DNA of 16,819 bases, taken from positions 1 to 16,819 of the forward strand of contig JAAHIA010000051.1 in assembly GCA_010671975.1 (NCBI GenBank), given 5' to 3'. The stretch comes from Leptolyngbya sp. SIO4C1 (lineage in GTDB: Bacteria; Cyanobacteriota; Cyanobacteriia; Phormidesmidales; Phormidesmidaceae). The notes beneath the pieces are model-generated. The model was given only the letters and a program-made list of their open reading frames with translations. It made no database searches and had not been told where the DNA came from. This document shows, one piece after another, positions 1-7,171 of the stretch. A program made the position numbers and the translations under genes. Each line of letters begins with the position of its first letter. The first letter of the stretch is position 1.

Positions 1-41
1 GGATTCCGAGCGCCCCGAGGCGTAAACTCTCGACCCAGGAT

Positions 42-587
<546 letters not shown>

Positions 588-595
588 CGGCAAAA

Positions 596-1807
596 TTAAA
601 ATACGGTGCCGTCGCTGATCAGCTGAATGGGGGGTGTCCCAGCTGGGCGCTTTCGGCGAGCAATCTGGCGGCCCGCTGCCCAGGTGCCGCCCTGCAAAAT
701 TTCTGGCAGCGATAGCGGCCGCTGCAGCTGAGCGCGCACCGATTCAGCAATCCGATCGAGCGCGGCAACGGTCAGCGCTCGCCATTCTACAATCACCGGT
801 GACGCCGGCGCATGCGGCTGGCTTAACACCTCAGGATGCTGCGGCACCAGCAGCCCCAAATCTAAGCAGAGGCCGCCGTTGCGATATTCGGCTAGACCCG
901 TCAGCGCGTCTAGCTCAACAATCTGCAAACCCAGCAGCTGCAGCGGCTCTAGCAGTGAATAGGTGAGCCATTGCGATAGCTTGTGAAATGGCACCAGCTG
1001 AGCGCCAGGTCCGGTATCTGGCAGATCTGGATGCGGCCAAACGTCGCCGAGATTGACGCCGGCGATCGCCACTCGCCCCGGCCAGATATCGCCGAGACTA
1101 CTGAGAACAGCGCTAAAAATTTTGGCAGCCGGCAGTTTGCCCTCGACGGCCTGAGCGGCAAGAAAGTCGGCCAGATATCCCAGACGGGGCTGACGCTCGC
1201 CAAAGCGATCGGGCTGCTGACTGAGGCAGCGACCCAAGGTTTGCAGCAGCCGACAGCGGCCCTCTAGCCCAACCAGCGGGTTCTTCTCACTGACCTGAAA
1301 GGCAGCTGCCAAATCCTCAACCCTCAGCTGCTGCAGCGCCGCTGCATCGACTCGCCAGGGCTGGTCTGCCTGACTAGAGAACCGCCCTTGGGCAAAGGCA
1401 TCAAAGCTGGCCACTGCCAGGCCCTCCGAGCGGCTGAAGCAACGACCGCTAGCGTCCATGTAGCGCCAGTCGGGGCCAGCCCCAGCATCGAGCAGCACGC
1501 TGACAATGACCAGATCAAAGCTGGCACGCACGCGCTCCTGCAGCGGCAGCTCGTGCCAAACCGGCTGTAGCTGCTGCAGCCGCGATTCGCCGTTAGTTTC
1601 GAAATGCCGCCAGCGCGCATGCACCGGAATATGGCCGTCTGGGTAGTTAACCCGCGTCACGTCGACCACATAGCGGGCTACAGCCTCTAGCTGAGCCAGA
1701 TCGACGCGAAAGTGAGTAAGTTTGCGATGGCAGGCTTGCTCAAACAGATAGTTGGCGCGATCGCGAATGGCCTGGGGCGATCGCAGATAGCTCACGACGG
1801 TATCCAT
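596..1807 (-). CDS. URC4: DUF1688 family protein, URC4/urg3 uracil catabolism
   Basis: This 403-residue protein matches the DUF1688 (URC4/urg3) family, with an N-terminal SYLRSPQAIRDRANYLFEQA block followed by LTHFRVDLAQLEAVARYVVDVT and YPDGHIPVHARWRHFE. Central family-like stretches include DWRYMDASGRCFSRSEGLAVAS and an RFGERQPRLGYLADFL segment. In the yeast Lachancea kluyveri URC4 is required for the reductive-pathway-independent degradation of uracil. Its exact reaction is not firmly established, so none is assigned. No signal peptide or membrane helix is visible, so it is probably cytosolic. The ATG at 1807 is preceded by AGGA about 5 bases upstream, a good ribosome binding site. It lies 19 bases after URC1 and 8 bases before upp, so a single operon is likely. 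Length is close to the family norm and there is no sign of decay. Confidence 0.88.
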   Translation of the reverse strand: MDTVVSYLRSPQAIRDRANYLFEQACHRKLTHFRVDLAQLEAVARYVVDVTRVNYPDGHIPVHARWRHFETNGESRLQQLQPVWHELPLQERVRASFDLVIVSVLLDAGAGPDWRYMDASGRCFSRSEGLAVASFDAFAQGRFSSQADQPWRVDAAALQQLRVEDLAAAFQVSEKNPLVGLEGRCRLLQTLGRCLSQQPDRFGERQPRLGYLADFLAAQAVEGKLPAAKIFSAVLSSLGDIWPGRVAIAGVNLGDVWPHPDLPDTGPGAQLVPFHKLSQWLTYSLLEPLQLLGLQIVELDALTGLAEYRNGGLCLDLGLLVPQHPEVLSQPHAPASPVIVEWRALTVAALDRIAESVRAQLQRPLSLPEILQGGTWAAGRQIARRKRPAGTPPIQLISDGTVF

Positions 1808-1811
1808 CTAT

Positions 1812-1834
1812 TCCTAGACTTAACTCCTAGACTT
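1812..1834. repeat. 10-base direct repeat at the URC1/URC4 junction
   Basis: TCCTAGACTT occurs at 1812-1821 and again at 1825-1834, a 13-base period. On the minus strand the URC4-proximal copy supplies the AGGA ribosome binding site, and the other copy contains the URC1 stop codon. It is probably a small local duplication. Confidence 0.6.
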
Positions 1835-3128
1835 GATAGTCGCGACCTTTGACCTGCGAGAGCGTAGCAGCGTCTGGCTGATCTGAATGGCTAAAGTAGC
1901 CGGCCGCCTTCTTGGCCTCAATCTCTACTCGCGCATCGCCCGGGATGAGATCGTCTGGCAGCGGTACTCGCTCGACCACCTCAATCCCAGACTGTGTAAT
2001 CGCCTCGTACTTTAGATTGCTCATCGAAATTAGCTTGTCGATGCGCGTAATTCCCAACCAGTGCAGCGCGTCCGGCATCAGCTCTTGAAATCGCACGTCG
2101 CTTACGCCGGCAACGCACTCTGTTCGCGCAAAATAGGCATCGGCGCGATCGCCGCCCGTCTGTCGCTTGCGCGCGTTGTAAACCAAGAACTTTGTAACCT
2201 CGCCCAGCGCCCGACCCTCTTTGCGCAGATAGACAATCACGCCGGCCCCGCCGGCCTGTGCGGTTTCAAGGCAGGCGGCAATACCGTGCACCAGATAGGG
2301 TCGGCAGGTGCAAATATCTGAGCCAAACACGTCTGAGCCGTTGCACTCATCATGCACGCGTACGGCTAGCGGTCGGGAAGGATCTGCTACAGCGGCAATA
2401 TCGCCGATAATATAGACCGTCATTCCCCCAATTGGCGGCAGAAAAACCTGCAGATCTGGTCGCGTTACCAGCTCTGGAAACATGCCGCCTGTCTGCTCAA
2501 ACAGGATGTAGCGCAGCTCGGCTTCAGCGACGCCCAGGCGGGCGGCAATGCCCGGCAGGTACCAGACTGGCTCAATCGCGGCCTTCGTCACCACCAGCTC
2601 GCCGCCCGGCTTCATAATCTTGCCATCTTCGACCAGCAGCCCTTTTTGCACGGCCTCCTGCAACTCTGGCATTTGGATGTGGGCCTTGGTCACAGCAATC
2701 GTGGGGCGAATGTCAAAGCCCTGCTCGTAGAGCGCTGAATAGAGCTGGCCCACCTGCGCCCCAAACGGGTCGAGCGAGACAATTTTATCAGCCTCAAACC
2801 AGCTAGGGTAAGGCCCAATCTGAATCGTAGGAGCCGTATTGGTGAGATCGGGGCGATGGTCACGCTGCAGATCGCCGCTAGCCACCGCTAAAGCCCGATA
2901 GACCGCATAGCTGCCCGAATGGGTGCCAATCACGTTGCGATGGGCGGGATCGCTGACCGTAGCGACTACCGGACCGCGCACGGTGGGATCTTCAGCCCCC
3001 CAGTGAATCGGCAGGATCGACTGACTCACCGTGCTGGGGTGAGAGGTGAGTACGATATGGCGCGGCGACTCAAACGAGCGATCGGGCTCCTGTGGCTGAG
3101 CAGCGTTCGGCGGGAGAGAAGAGACCAT
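1827..3128 (-). CDS. URC1: GTP cyclohydrolase II-like protein URC1/urg1, uracil catabolism
   Basis: This 433-residue protein of the URC1/urg1 branch of the RibA (GTP cyclohydrolase II) superfamily has a long N-terminal extension. The extension carries the blocks IHWGA, RGPVV, RNVIGTHSGSYAVYRALAVASG and HRPDLTNTAPT. The RibA-like core has the zinc motif HDECNGSDVFGSDICTC (cysteines near residues 262, 273 and 275) and YLRKEGRALGEVTKF with the EGR arginine near 306. The following GGDRADAYFARTECVAGVSDVRFQELMPDALHWLG region is typical of URC1 rather than of riboflavin-pathway RibA. URC1 is genetically required for uracil breakdown in yeast, and the substrate is thought to be a uracil nucleotide rather than GTP. 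The ATG at 3128 has AGGA 8 bases upstream and is preferred to a GTG at 3164. It is the first gene of the URC operon. Confidence 0.9.
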   Translation of the reverse strand: MVSSLPPNAAQPQEPDRSFESPRHIVLTSHPSTVSQSILPIHWGAEDPTVRGPVVATVSDPAHRNVIGTHSGSYAVYRALAVASGDLQRDHRPDLTNTAPTIQIGPYPSWFEADKIVSLDPFGAQVGQLYSALYEQGFDIRPTIAVTKAHIQMPELQEAVQKGLLVEDGKIMKPGGELVVTKAAIEPVWYLPGIAARLGVAEAELRYILFEQTGGMFPELVTRPDLQVFLPPIGGMTVYIIGDIAAVADPSRPLAVRVHDECNGSDVFGSDICTCRPYLVHGIAACLETAQAGGAGVIVYLRKEGRALGEVTKFLVYNARKRQTGGDRADAYFARTECVAGVSDVRFQELMPDALHWLGITRIDKLISMSNLKYEAITQSGIEVVERVPLPDDLIPGDARVEIEAKKAAGYFSHSDQPDAATLSQVKGRDYQV

Positions 3129-3186
3129 AGAGAAGTTCCTAAAAGACCTAAAGCGGCTATTCACCCGCTGCCAGCAGCAGGCGGCA

Positions 3187-3202
3187 TGTGCATGATTCTA
3201 CA
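3187..3202 (-). promoter_or_regulatory. NtcA-like palindrome upstream of URC1
   Basis: TGTGCATGATTCTACA matches the NtcA consensus TGTA-N8-TACA at seven of eight defined positions. Its centre lies about 66 bases upstream of the URC1 ATG (3128). A weak -10-like TGAATA on the minus strand (3163-3158) sits 23 bases from the site, the spacing expected of NtcA-activated promoters. That would place transcription start near 3151, downstream of the alternative GTG start. NtcA control would suit a nitrogen-scavenging operon. A one-mismatch match occurs by chance about once in 2.6 kb, so this is suggestive only. Confidence 0.35.
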
Positions 3203-3336
3203 ATGACTCATTTTCGAATCAACGAGTTGCGACACCCTACAGGCCCTGAGGCAGTAAAATCTTGCAGTACCGGGTATTGCCTAGGAGCATGGTCTGATTA
3301 ACGGCTATTGCCCACAGCCCCTCTGTCGACCCACGA

Positions 3337-3342
3337 TATAAG
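3337..3342 (+). promoter_or_regulatory. Candidate -10 element for thyX
   Basis: TATAAG in the context GATATAAGT matches the -10 consensus at five of six positions, 60 bases upstream of the thyX ATG. No convincing -35 lies at 16-18 bases; TTGCCC at 3308 is 23 bases away. The rest of the 3165-3402 divergent spacer shows only the NtcA-like site. Confidence 0.3.
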
Positions 3343-3402
3343 TCTCACGAGGTTAAATTCAAACTCAGTCTGACGGAATCTGTCGCGCTGCTTCTTCTAT
3401 CT

Positions 3403-4125
3403 ATGGATCGTTTCACTGTCGAAGTTATTTCCCAAACTCCAAATCCGCAGCAAACTATCTATGCGGCTATGCACCAAGACTACGCGGAAGGGTTTGTGTG
3501 GCAGACGCGCGACGGCTGGCCCAGCGAAGCCGAGTGCGGTGACATCATCATTCAAAATTTACTTAAAGGCGGACGCGGCCACTATGGACCGCTAGAGCAT
3601 CCGCAAATGGTACTGAACTGCGGCTGGTTTCCTCACTCCACCATGCAGCAGGTCCGAACCCATCGGGTGGGCGTCAGCTTCGATGTTCAGTCCTCACGGT
3701 ATACGGGACGGCGTCTCTTGGAAGTTGTTGAGGGTAAACGAACGGTTGAAGAAGTCTTCTATCTCCGACCGCTAGGGTTTTACACTGACCGACAGGGCAA
3801 AAAATACGAATATACGGTTGAGCAGCGGCAGCAGGATCTCGACTGGTGCCGGCAGGCGTGCGATCGCTACAAGACTCGAATTGAGCAAGGGTTTTCAGAA
3901 GAGCATGCGCGCGGGCTGATCCCGTTTGACGTGCGGCAGCACTGGGTGATGTCGGCCAACGTTCGCAGCCTGATGCACCTGATTGATTTGCGCTGGAAGG
4001 CCGACGCCCAGCTAGAAGCTCAGAAGCTCTGTGAGGCTATCTGGCCGCATTTTCAAGCCTGGGTACCCGAAGTCGCAGCCTGGTATGAGCAAAACCGACT
4101 GAAGAAAGCGCGACTGGCTCCTTAA
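3403..4125 (+). CDS. thyX: Flavin-dependent thymidylate synthase ThyX
   Basis: This enzyme makes dTMP from dUMP using methylenetetrahydrofolate and FAD/NADPH, and replaces ThyA. The 240-residue protein carries the ThyX signature region MQQVRTHRVGVSFDVQSSRY near residues 81-100. Upstream is GHYGPLEHPQMV, and the C-terminal NVRSLMHLIDLRWKADAQLEAQKL block carries conserved arginines for FAD and dUMP binding. The signature is not the textbook RHR-x7-S: it reads T86-H-R-x8-S97, an arrangement I believe is shared by cyanobacterial ThyX. The start is the first in-frame ATG and no clear ribosome binding site precedes it. It is transcribed divergently from the URC operon. After the stop, CCTTAAGCC occurs twice within 20 bases but no strong terminator is visible. 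Confidence 0.93.
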   Translation: MDRFTVEVISQTPNPQQTIYAAMHQDYAEGFVWQTRDGWPSEAECGDIIIQNLLKGGRGHYGPLEHPQMVLNCGWFPHSTMQQVRTHRVGVSFDVQSSRYTGRRLLEVVEGKRTVEEVFYLRPLGFYTDRQGKKYEYTVEQRQQDLDWCRQACDRYKTRIEQGFSEEHARGLIPFDVRQHWVMSANVRSLMHLIDLRWKADAQLEAQKLCEAIWPHFQAWVPEVAAWYEQNRLKKARLAP

Positions 4126-4221
4126 GCCCGGTTCCTTAAGCCAGGCTTACATTTCTTCGCAATCAGCATTTAAACGCAGCAAAATTAATAACGCCTTCTA
4201 AGAAGCTTTTCAATAAGTTTA

Positions 4222-4227
4222 TATACT
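4222..4227 (+). promoter_or_regulatory. Candidate -10 element for the receiver-like gene
   Basis: TATACT (five of six matches to TATAAT) lies about 36 bases upstream of the GGAGGG at 4258-4263. No clear -35 is seen at the normal spacing. The 4126-4260 spacer is noticeably AT-richer than the genes around it. Confidence 0.35.
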
Positions 4228-4272
4228 GATCTGTTCGCAAAAACTGCTGCCTACACTGGAGGGTGCTGCCGC

Positions 4273-4302
4273 ATGATGGTACCGTTACGCACTCACCTAT
4301 GA
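4273..4302 (+). CDS. Possible 9-codon leader ORF overlapping the next start (ATGA)
   Basis: An ATG at 4273, placed 9 bases after the strong ribosome-binding sequence GGAGGG (4258-4263), opens a nine-codon frame MMVPLRTHL. Its TGA stop overlaps the ATG of the following receiver-like gene as ATGA (4299-4302). The strong ribosome binding site fits this mini-ORF better than the downstream ATG, which lacks one, so translational coupling is plausible. No peptide product is implied. Confidence 0.3.
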   Translation: MMVPLRTHL

Positions 4303-4691
4303 ACGCCCCGCAGAGCTATATCCTTTTATTAGGACAGCAGCATGACATCGCGCAGGCAATGCAGGTTAGCTTAGGCCCGCTGCCCTGCACCGTCATTGCT
4401 GTCCACTCAATTGACCAGGCACTGGCTCAGATGCAGCAAAATCACCCTTCTCTAGTCATTTTGTCAGGCAGCCAGCAGAACTGGTCCGAAACGCTTGTAC
4501 AGAGTCTCAGGAATAGAGTAAAGCCGGCCGATGTCACTATTGTTGCGCTGACTGAACCCGACGAACCTCGGTGGTCGTCTCAGGAAGACCCTTCAGGCTT
4601 AGATGGCTTTTTAGTAAAGCCCTTAAGCGGCGATATTCTCAATTCTCTGCTGCAGTCAGCCTTGGTCAAAACCAGGCTGCGGCTTTTATAG
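4299..4691 (+). CDS. Degenerate response-regulator receiver (pseudo-receiver) protein
   Basis: This 130-residue stand-alone domain has the alternating strand/helix pattern of a CheY-like receiver. It starts YILLLGQQ, followed by helix DIAQAMQVSLG, strand TVIAVHS, and helix IDQALAQMQQNHP. The third strand is LVILSGS, then comes TIVALTE, and it ends with GFLVKPLSGDILNSLLQSAL. The conserved Thr (85) and Lys (107, in VKP) are kept. The acidic pocket is lost: the usual DD after strand 1 is GQQ, and the phospho-acceptor Asp after VIL is Ser56. It probably cannot be phosphorylated in the normal way and may act by protein-protein contact. The ATG at 4299 is preferred; an upstream in-frame GTG at 4263 abuts GGAGG and is too close to use it. 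It lies upstream of sigA but is separated from it by 500 bases. Confidence 0.65.
   Translation: MNAPQSYILLLGQQHDIAQAMQVSLGPLPCTVIAVHSIDQALAQMQQNHPSLVILSGSQQNWSETLVQSLRNRVKPADVTIVALTEPDEPRWSSQEDPSGLDGFLVKPLSGDILNSLLQSALVKTRLRLL
4657..4688 (+). terminator. Possible terminator hairpin overlapping the receiver-like gene end
   Basis: CAGCCTTGGT (4657-4666) can pair with ACCAGGCTG (4671-4679) through a CAAA loop, with one bulged base. It is followed by CGGCTTTT. The stem overlaps the last codons and the T-run is short, so this is a weak call. Confidence 0.35.
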
Positions 4692-5062
4692 CAATTTTTA
4701 CAGCAGACATGTCGCCGCCTATAGGCAATTTTTATACGGCATCTATCCAACTGCGTAGATCTAGCCAGATGATTGAATTTTCTACCGTTTCAGGCGAGCC
4801 GTATCGCCGTCTCACAGCAGCTAGCAGCTAGAAAACTTTTTAAACTCTGTGCGTTCTTCTGTTAAGCATGCTACTACTGTAGAAATACGCACCTAATCTT
4901 AATTGCTTGGTTATCTCAGCACAAAGTGGTGCATTTTTGTCAGAAGGGCTACAATCTATGAGTCCTTTTTGAATTTCCGCCTTTAGGCATAGGCAACTTA
5001 AGCAGCTTATGCCTTGCTTAGTGGAAATTACCAATAGCCAGACGCAGTTTTACAAATTCTGA
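4692..5062. other. AT-rich spacer upstream of the sigA promoter
   Basis: No supportable gene lies here. Short open frames on either strand have no recognisable product, no ribosome binding site and poor codon use. One modest inverted repeat, AGGCATA (4985-4991) with TATGCCT (5008-5014), could form a 7-bp stem with a 16-base loop. An unannotated small RNA or a long sigA leader is possible but nothing shows it directly. Confidence 0.45.
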
Positions 5063-5091
5063 TTGACGAGAGCAGCTCTTTTGCGGATATT
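5063..5091 (+). promoter_or_regulatory. Candidate sigA promoter
   Basis: TTGACG (5063-5068, five of six matches to the -35 consensus) and GATATT (5086-5091, four of six to the -10) are separated by exactly 17 bases. Transcription would start near 5098, giving a leader of about 98 bases before the sigA ATG. This is the best two-box promoter I found in the window. Confidence 0.5.
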
Positions 5092-5195
5092 TTTCACCCA
5101 TTTATTACGCAGAACGCTGTTCCAGACTCAGATGCGCTGGTTTTGAACTTGCCTAAATCTTGATCTATTGCATAGAGGAGCATGAGGAACGCGGC

Positions 5196-6320
5196 ATGAC
5201 CCAAGCAGCGAACAATGTACTTGAGACGCTAGAGCCTGACAGTGATCTAGATCGCCTCATTGAAAGTGACAGCAATCGAAGGTTCAGTGCTCAAGAGGAA
5301 GGTGAGGAAGAACCGGCTAAGCCTGCCAAGGGAAAAGCAGCTCGTCGGACGCAGCAGTCGTCAAAAAAGAAGCACTACACCGAAGATTCCATTCGTCTCT
5401 ATCTCCAAGAAATTGGTCGCATTCGTCTCCTCAGAGCTGAAGAGGAAATTGAGCTAGCGCGCAAGATTGCCGATCTGCTTGAGCTTGAGCGCATTCGTGA
5501 CGACATTTCAGACGGTTTAGACCACGAGCCGACCGACGCCGAATGGGCCGAATCGGTCGATATGTCGCTCCCCGCCTTTCGTCGCCGCCTGCACCTAGGT
5601 CGCCGCGCCAAGGACAAGATGGTCCAGTCTAATTTGCGACTGGTGGTCTCAATTGCTAAAAAGTACATGAATCGCGGTCTTTCATTTCAAGACCTAATTC
5701 AAGAAGGCAGCTTGGGCCTCATTCGGGCCGCTGAAAAGTTTGACCACGAAAAAGGCTATAAGTTTTCAACCTATGCTACCTGGTGGATTCGCCAGGCAAT
5801 TACGCGCGCGATCGCAGATCAGTCTCGCACCATTCGTCTGCCGGTTCACCTCTATGAGACCATCTCGCGAATCAAAAAGACCACCAAGCTGCTGTCTCAG
5901 GAGCTTGGTCGCAAGCCAACCGAAGAAGAGATCGCTACTCGCATGGAAATGACCATCGAGAAGCTGCGCTTTATTGCTAAGTCGGCGCAGCTGCCGATCT
6001 CGCTAGAGACGCCAATCGGCAAAGAAGAGGATTCACGTCTGGGAGACTTTATTGAGTCAGACGGCGAAACGCCCGAAGATGAGGTCTCTAAGAGTCTGCT
6101 GCGCGAAGATCTCGAAAGCGTTCTTAGCACCCTAAGCCCGCGTGAGCGCGACGTGCTGCGCCTGCGCTATGGCCTAGACGATGGTCGCATGAAGACGCTA
6201 GAAGAAATTGGTCAGATCTTCAACGTTACCCGCGAGCGCATTCGCCAGATTGAGGCCAAAGCGCTGCGTAAGCTGCGTCATCCTAACCGCAACAGCGTGC
6301 TAAAAGAATACATTCGCTAG
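5196..6320 (+). CDS. sigA: Primary RNA polymerase sigma factor SigA (RpoD, group 1)
   Basis: This is the principal housekeeping sigma factor. The 374-residue protein has an acidic/Lys-rich N-terminus (to about 60) and region 1.2 (TEDSIRLYLQEIGRIRLL). The region 2 core is NLRLVVSIAKKYMNRGLSFQDLIQEG; regions 2.3-2.4 include FSTYATWWIRQAITRAI and RTIRLPVH. Region 3 follows, then region 4.2 with the helix-turn-helix TLEEIGQIFNVTRERIRQIE and a C-terminal KALRKLRHP. Length and motifs match cyanobacterial SigA; the group 1 assignment is firmer than for the shorter group 2 sigmas because the N-terminal region is intact. The ATG at 5196 is chosen because GAGGAA lies 6 bases upstream; an upstream in-frame TTG at 5160 would add 12 residues without family support. 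A five-codon mini-ORF (ATG at 5182) ends in an ATGA overlap with this start. Confidence 0.95.
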   Translation: MTQAANNVLETLEPDSDLDRLIESDSNRRFSAQEEGEEEPAKPAKGKAARRTQQSSKKKHYTEDSIRLYLQEIGRIRLLRAEEEIELARKIADLLELERIRDDISDGLDHEPTDAEWAESVDMSLPAFRRRLHLGRRAKDKMVQSNLRLVVSIAKKYMNRGLSFQDLIQEGSLGLIRAAEKFDHEKGYKFSTYATWWIRQAITRAIADQSRTIRLPVHLYETISRIKKTTKLLSQELGRKPTEEEIATRMEMTIEKLRFIAKSAQLPISLETPIGKEEDSRLGDFIESDGETPEDEVSKSLLREDLESVLSTLSPRERDVLRLRYGLDDGRMKTLEEIGQIFNVTRERIRQIEAKALRKLRHPNRNSVLKEYIR

Positions 6321-6342
6321 GCGCTAATAGCTGAAAGCTGGG

Positions 6343-6370
6343 ATCAGGCGCAGCTCGAGCTGCGCCTGAT
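6343..6370 (+). terminator. Perfect 28-base palindrome after sigA, terminator-like without U-tract
   Basis: ATCAGGCGCAGCTC is followed immediately by its exact reverse complement GAGCTGCGCCTGAT. This gives a strong GC-rich hairpin 23 bases after the sigA stop. No T-run follows (TGGGCTAGCC), so it is not a textbook intrinsic terminator. It could instead stabilise the sigA 3' end or bind a dimeric protein. Confidence 0.5.
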
Positions 6371-6433
6371 TGGGCTAGCCATGGCCCACCTGAGTGAGCC
6401 AAACCGCAAAAGTGGACAAATCCGCTGCTTGCT

Positions 6434-6447
6434 GGTACGCTTGTTCT
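6434..6447 (+). promoter_or_regulatory. LexA box upstream of lexA (autoregulation)
   Basis: GGTACGCTTGTTCT matches the published cyanobacterial LexA consensus RGTAC-N3-D-GTWC-B at every defined position. It ends 34 bases before the lexA start at 6482, where a repressor would cover the promoter. This fits negative autoregulation of lexA. Confidence 0.75.
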
Positions 6448-6481
6448 TATGGGTTATGCCGCAATTTACCCCAGCAAACAT

Positions 6482-7093
6482 ATGGAACCTTTAACCGAAG
6501 CTCAACGCGAGCTGTACGAATGGCTAGTTGACTACATTCGTATCAATCAGCATTCGCCATCAATTCGACAGATGATGCGGGCGATGAATCTACGATCGCC
6601 TGCACCGATTCAAAGTCGGCTAGAGCATCTGAAGAACAAAGGCTACATCGATTGGAATGAGGGCAAGGCCCGCACCATTCGCATTTTGGCGGAGCCTAAA
6701 GGGGTGCCCATTTTAGGCGCGATCGCAGCCGGTTCGATGGTAGAAGCCTTCACCGACACGGTTGAGCATCTCGACCTGTCAACGCTGCCCCTTAAAATGG
6801 ATGACTTTGCGCTACGCGTTCGCGGCGACAGCATGATTGATGCGCTGATTGACGAGGGCGACATTGTGATCATGCGTCCGGTACGCGATCCGGCCAGCCT
6901 GCGAGAGGGCACTATCGTTGCAGCGCGGGTTGAGAGCACCACCACTTTGAAATATCTGCACCGCGAGGGCAGTGAGATCGTGCTGAAGCCAGCCAATAAA
7001 GACTACGATCCGATGCGCTATCCGGCAGCAGAGGTGTTTATTCAAGGGCGTCTAGTTGCTGTTTGGCGCGGTTACGATGCGTTAAGGGCATAG
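6482..7093 (+). CDS. lexA: LexA repressor (S24 family autopeptidase)
   Basis: This 203-residue transcriptional repressor has an N-terminal winged helix-turn-helix (residues 1-65, with SPSIRQMMRAMNLRSPAPIQSRLEHLKNKGYI) and a C-terminal S24 peptidase. The self-cleavage bond Ala83-Gly84 lies in GAIAAGSMVEAF, the catalytic Ser117 in VRGDSMIDALI, and the catalytic Lys157 in TTTLKYL. All three are intact, so RecA-stimulated self-cleavage should be possible, unlike some cyanobacterial LexA proteins that have lost the site. The start at MEPLTEAQ (6482) is chosen because cyanobacterial LexA proteins begin there. An in-frame ATG at 6449 lies directly beside the LexA box and would put the operator against the coding region. 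It follows sigA on the same strand. Confidence 0.94.
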   Translation: MEPLTEAQRELYEWLVDYIRINQHSPSIRQMMRAMNLRSPAPIQSRLEHLKNKGYIDWNEGKARTIRILAEPKGVPILGAIAAGSMVEAFTDTVEHLDLSTLPLKMDDFALRVRGDSMIDALIDEGDIVIMRPVRDPASLREGTIVAARVESTTTLKYLHREGSEIVLKPANKDYDPMRYPAAEVFIQGRLVAVWRGYDALRA

Positions 7094-7124
7094 TTTCTAG
7101 GCTTAAATCAGGTCCGGCCTCGTC

Positions 7125-7130
7125 TACACT
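7125..7130 (+). promoter_or_regulatory. Weak -10 candidate for the DUF3352 gene
   Basis: TACACT lies 17 bases downstream of CTTAAA (7102-7107), a poor -35. Transcription would start near 7137 and leave a leader of about 35 bases. The call rests on spacing only. Confidence 0.25.
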
Positions 7131-7171
7131 AAAACCGATCCCGCACAAAGCAACTGGACGGTGTGCTCGGC

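Noticed and set aside
634..1620. Long open frames opposite URC4 on the plus strand and in other frames
   Set aside because: They are shadows of the URC4 gene: GC-rich composition keeps several frames open, with no homology or ribosome binding site.
3129..3164. GTG start for URC1 adding 12 residues
   Set aside because: The ATG at 3128 has a good AGGA, and the extra residues (NSRFRSFRNFS) show no family match. The predicted promoter would also lie downstream of the GTG.
4840..5034. 64-codon minus-strand ORF in the sigA upstream spacer
   Set aside because: It has a Cys/Ser-rich unrecognisable product, no ribosome binding site, and sits in AT-rich non-coding sequence.
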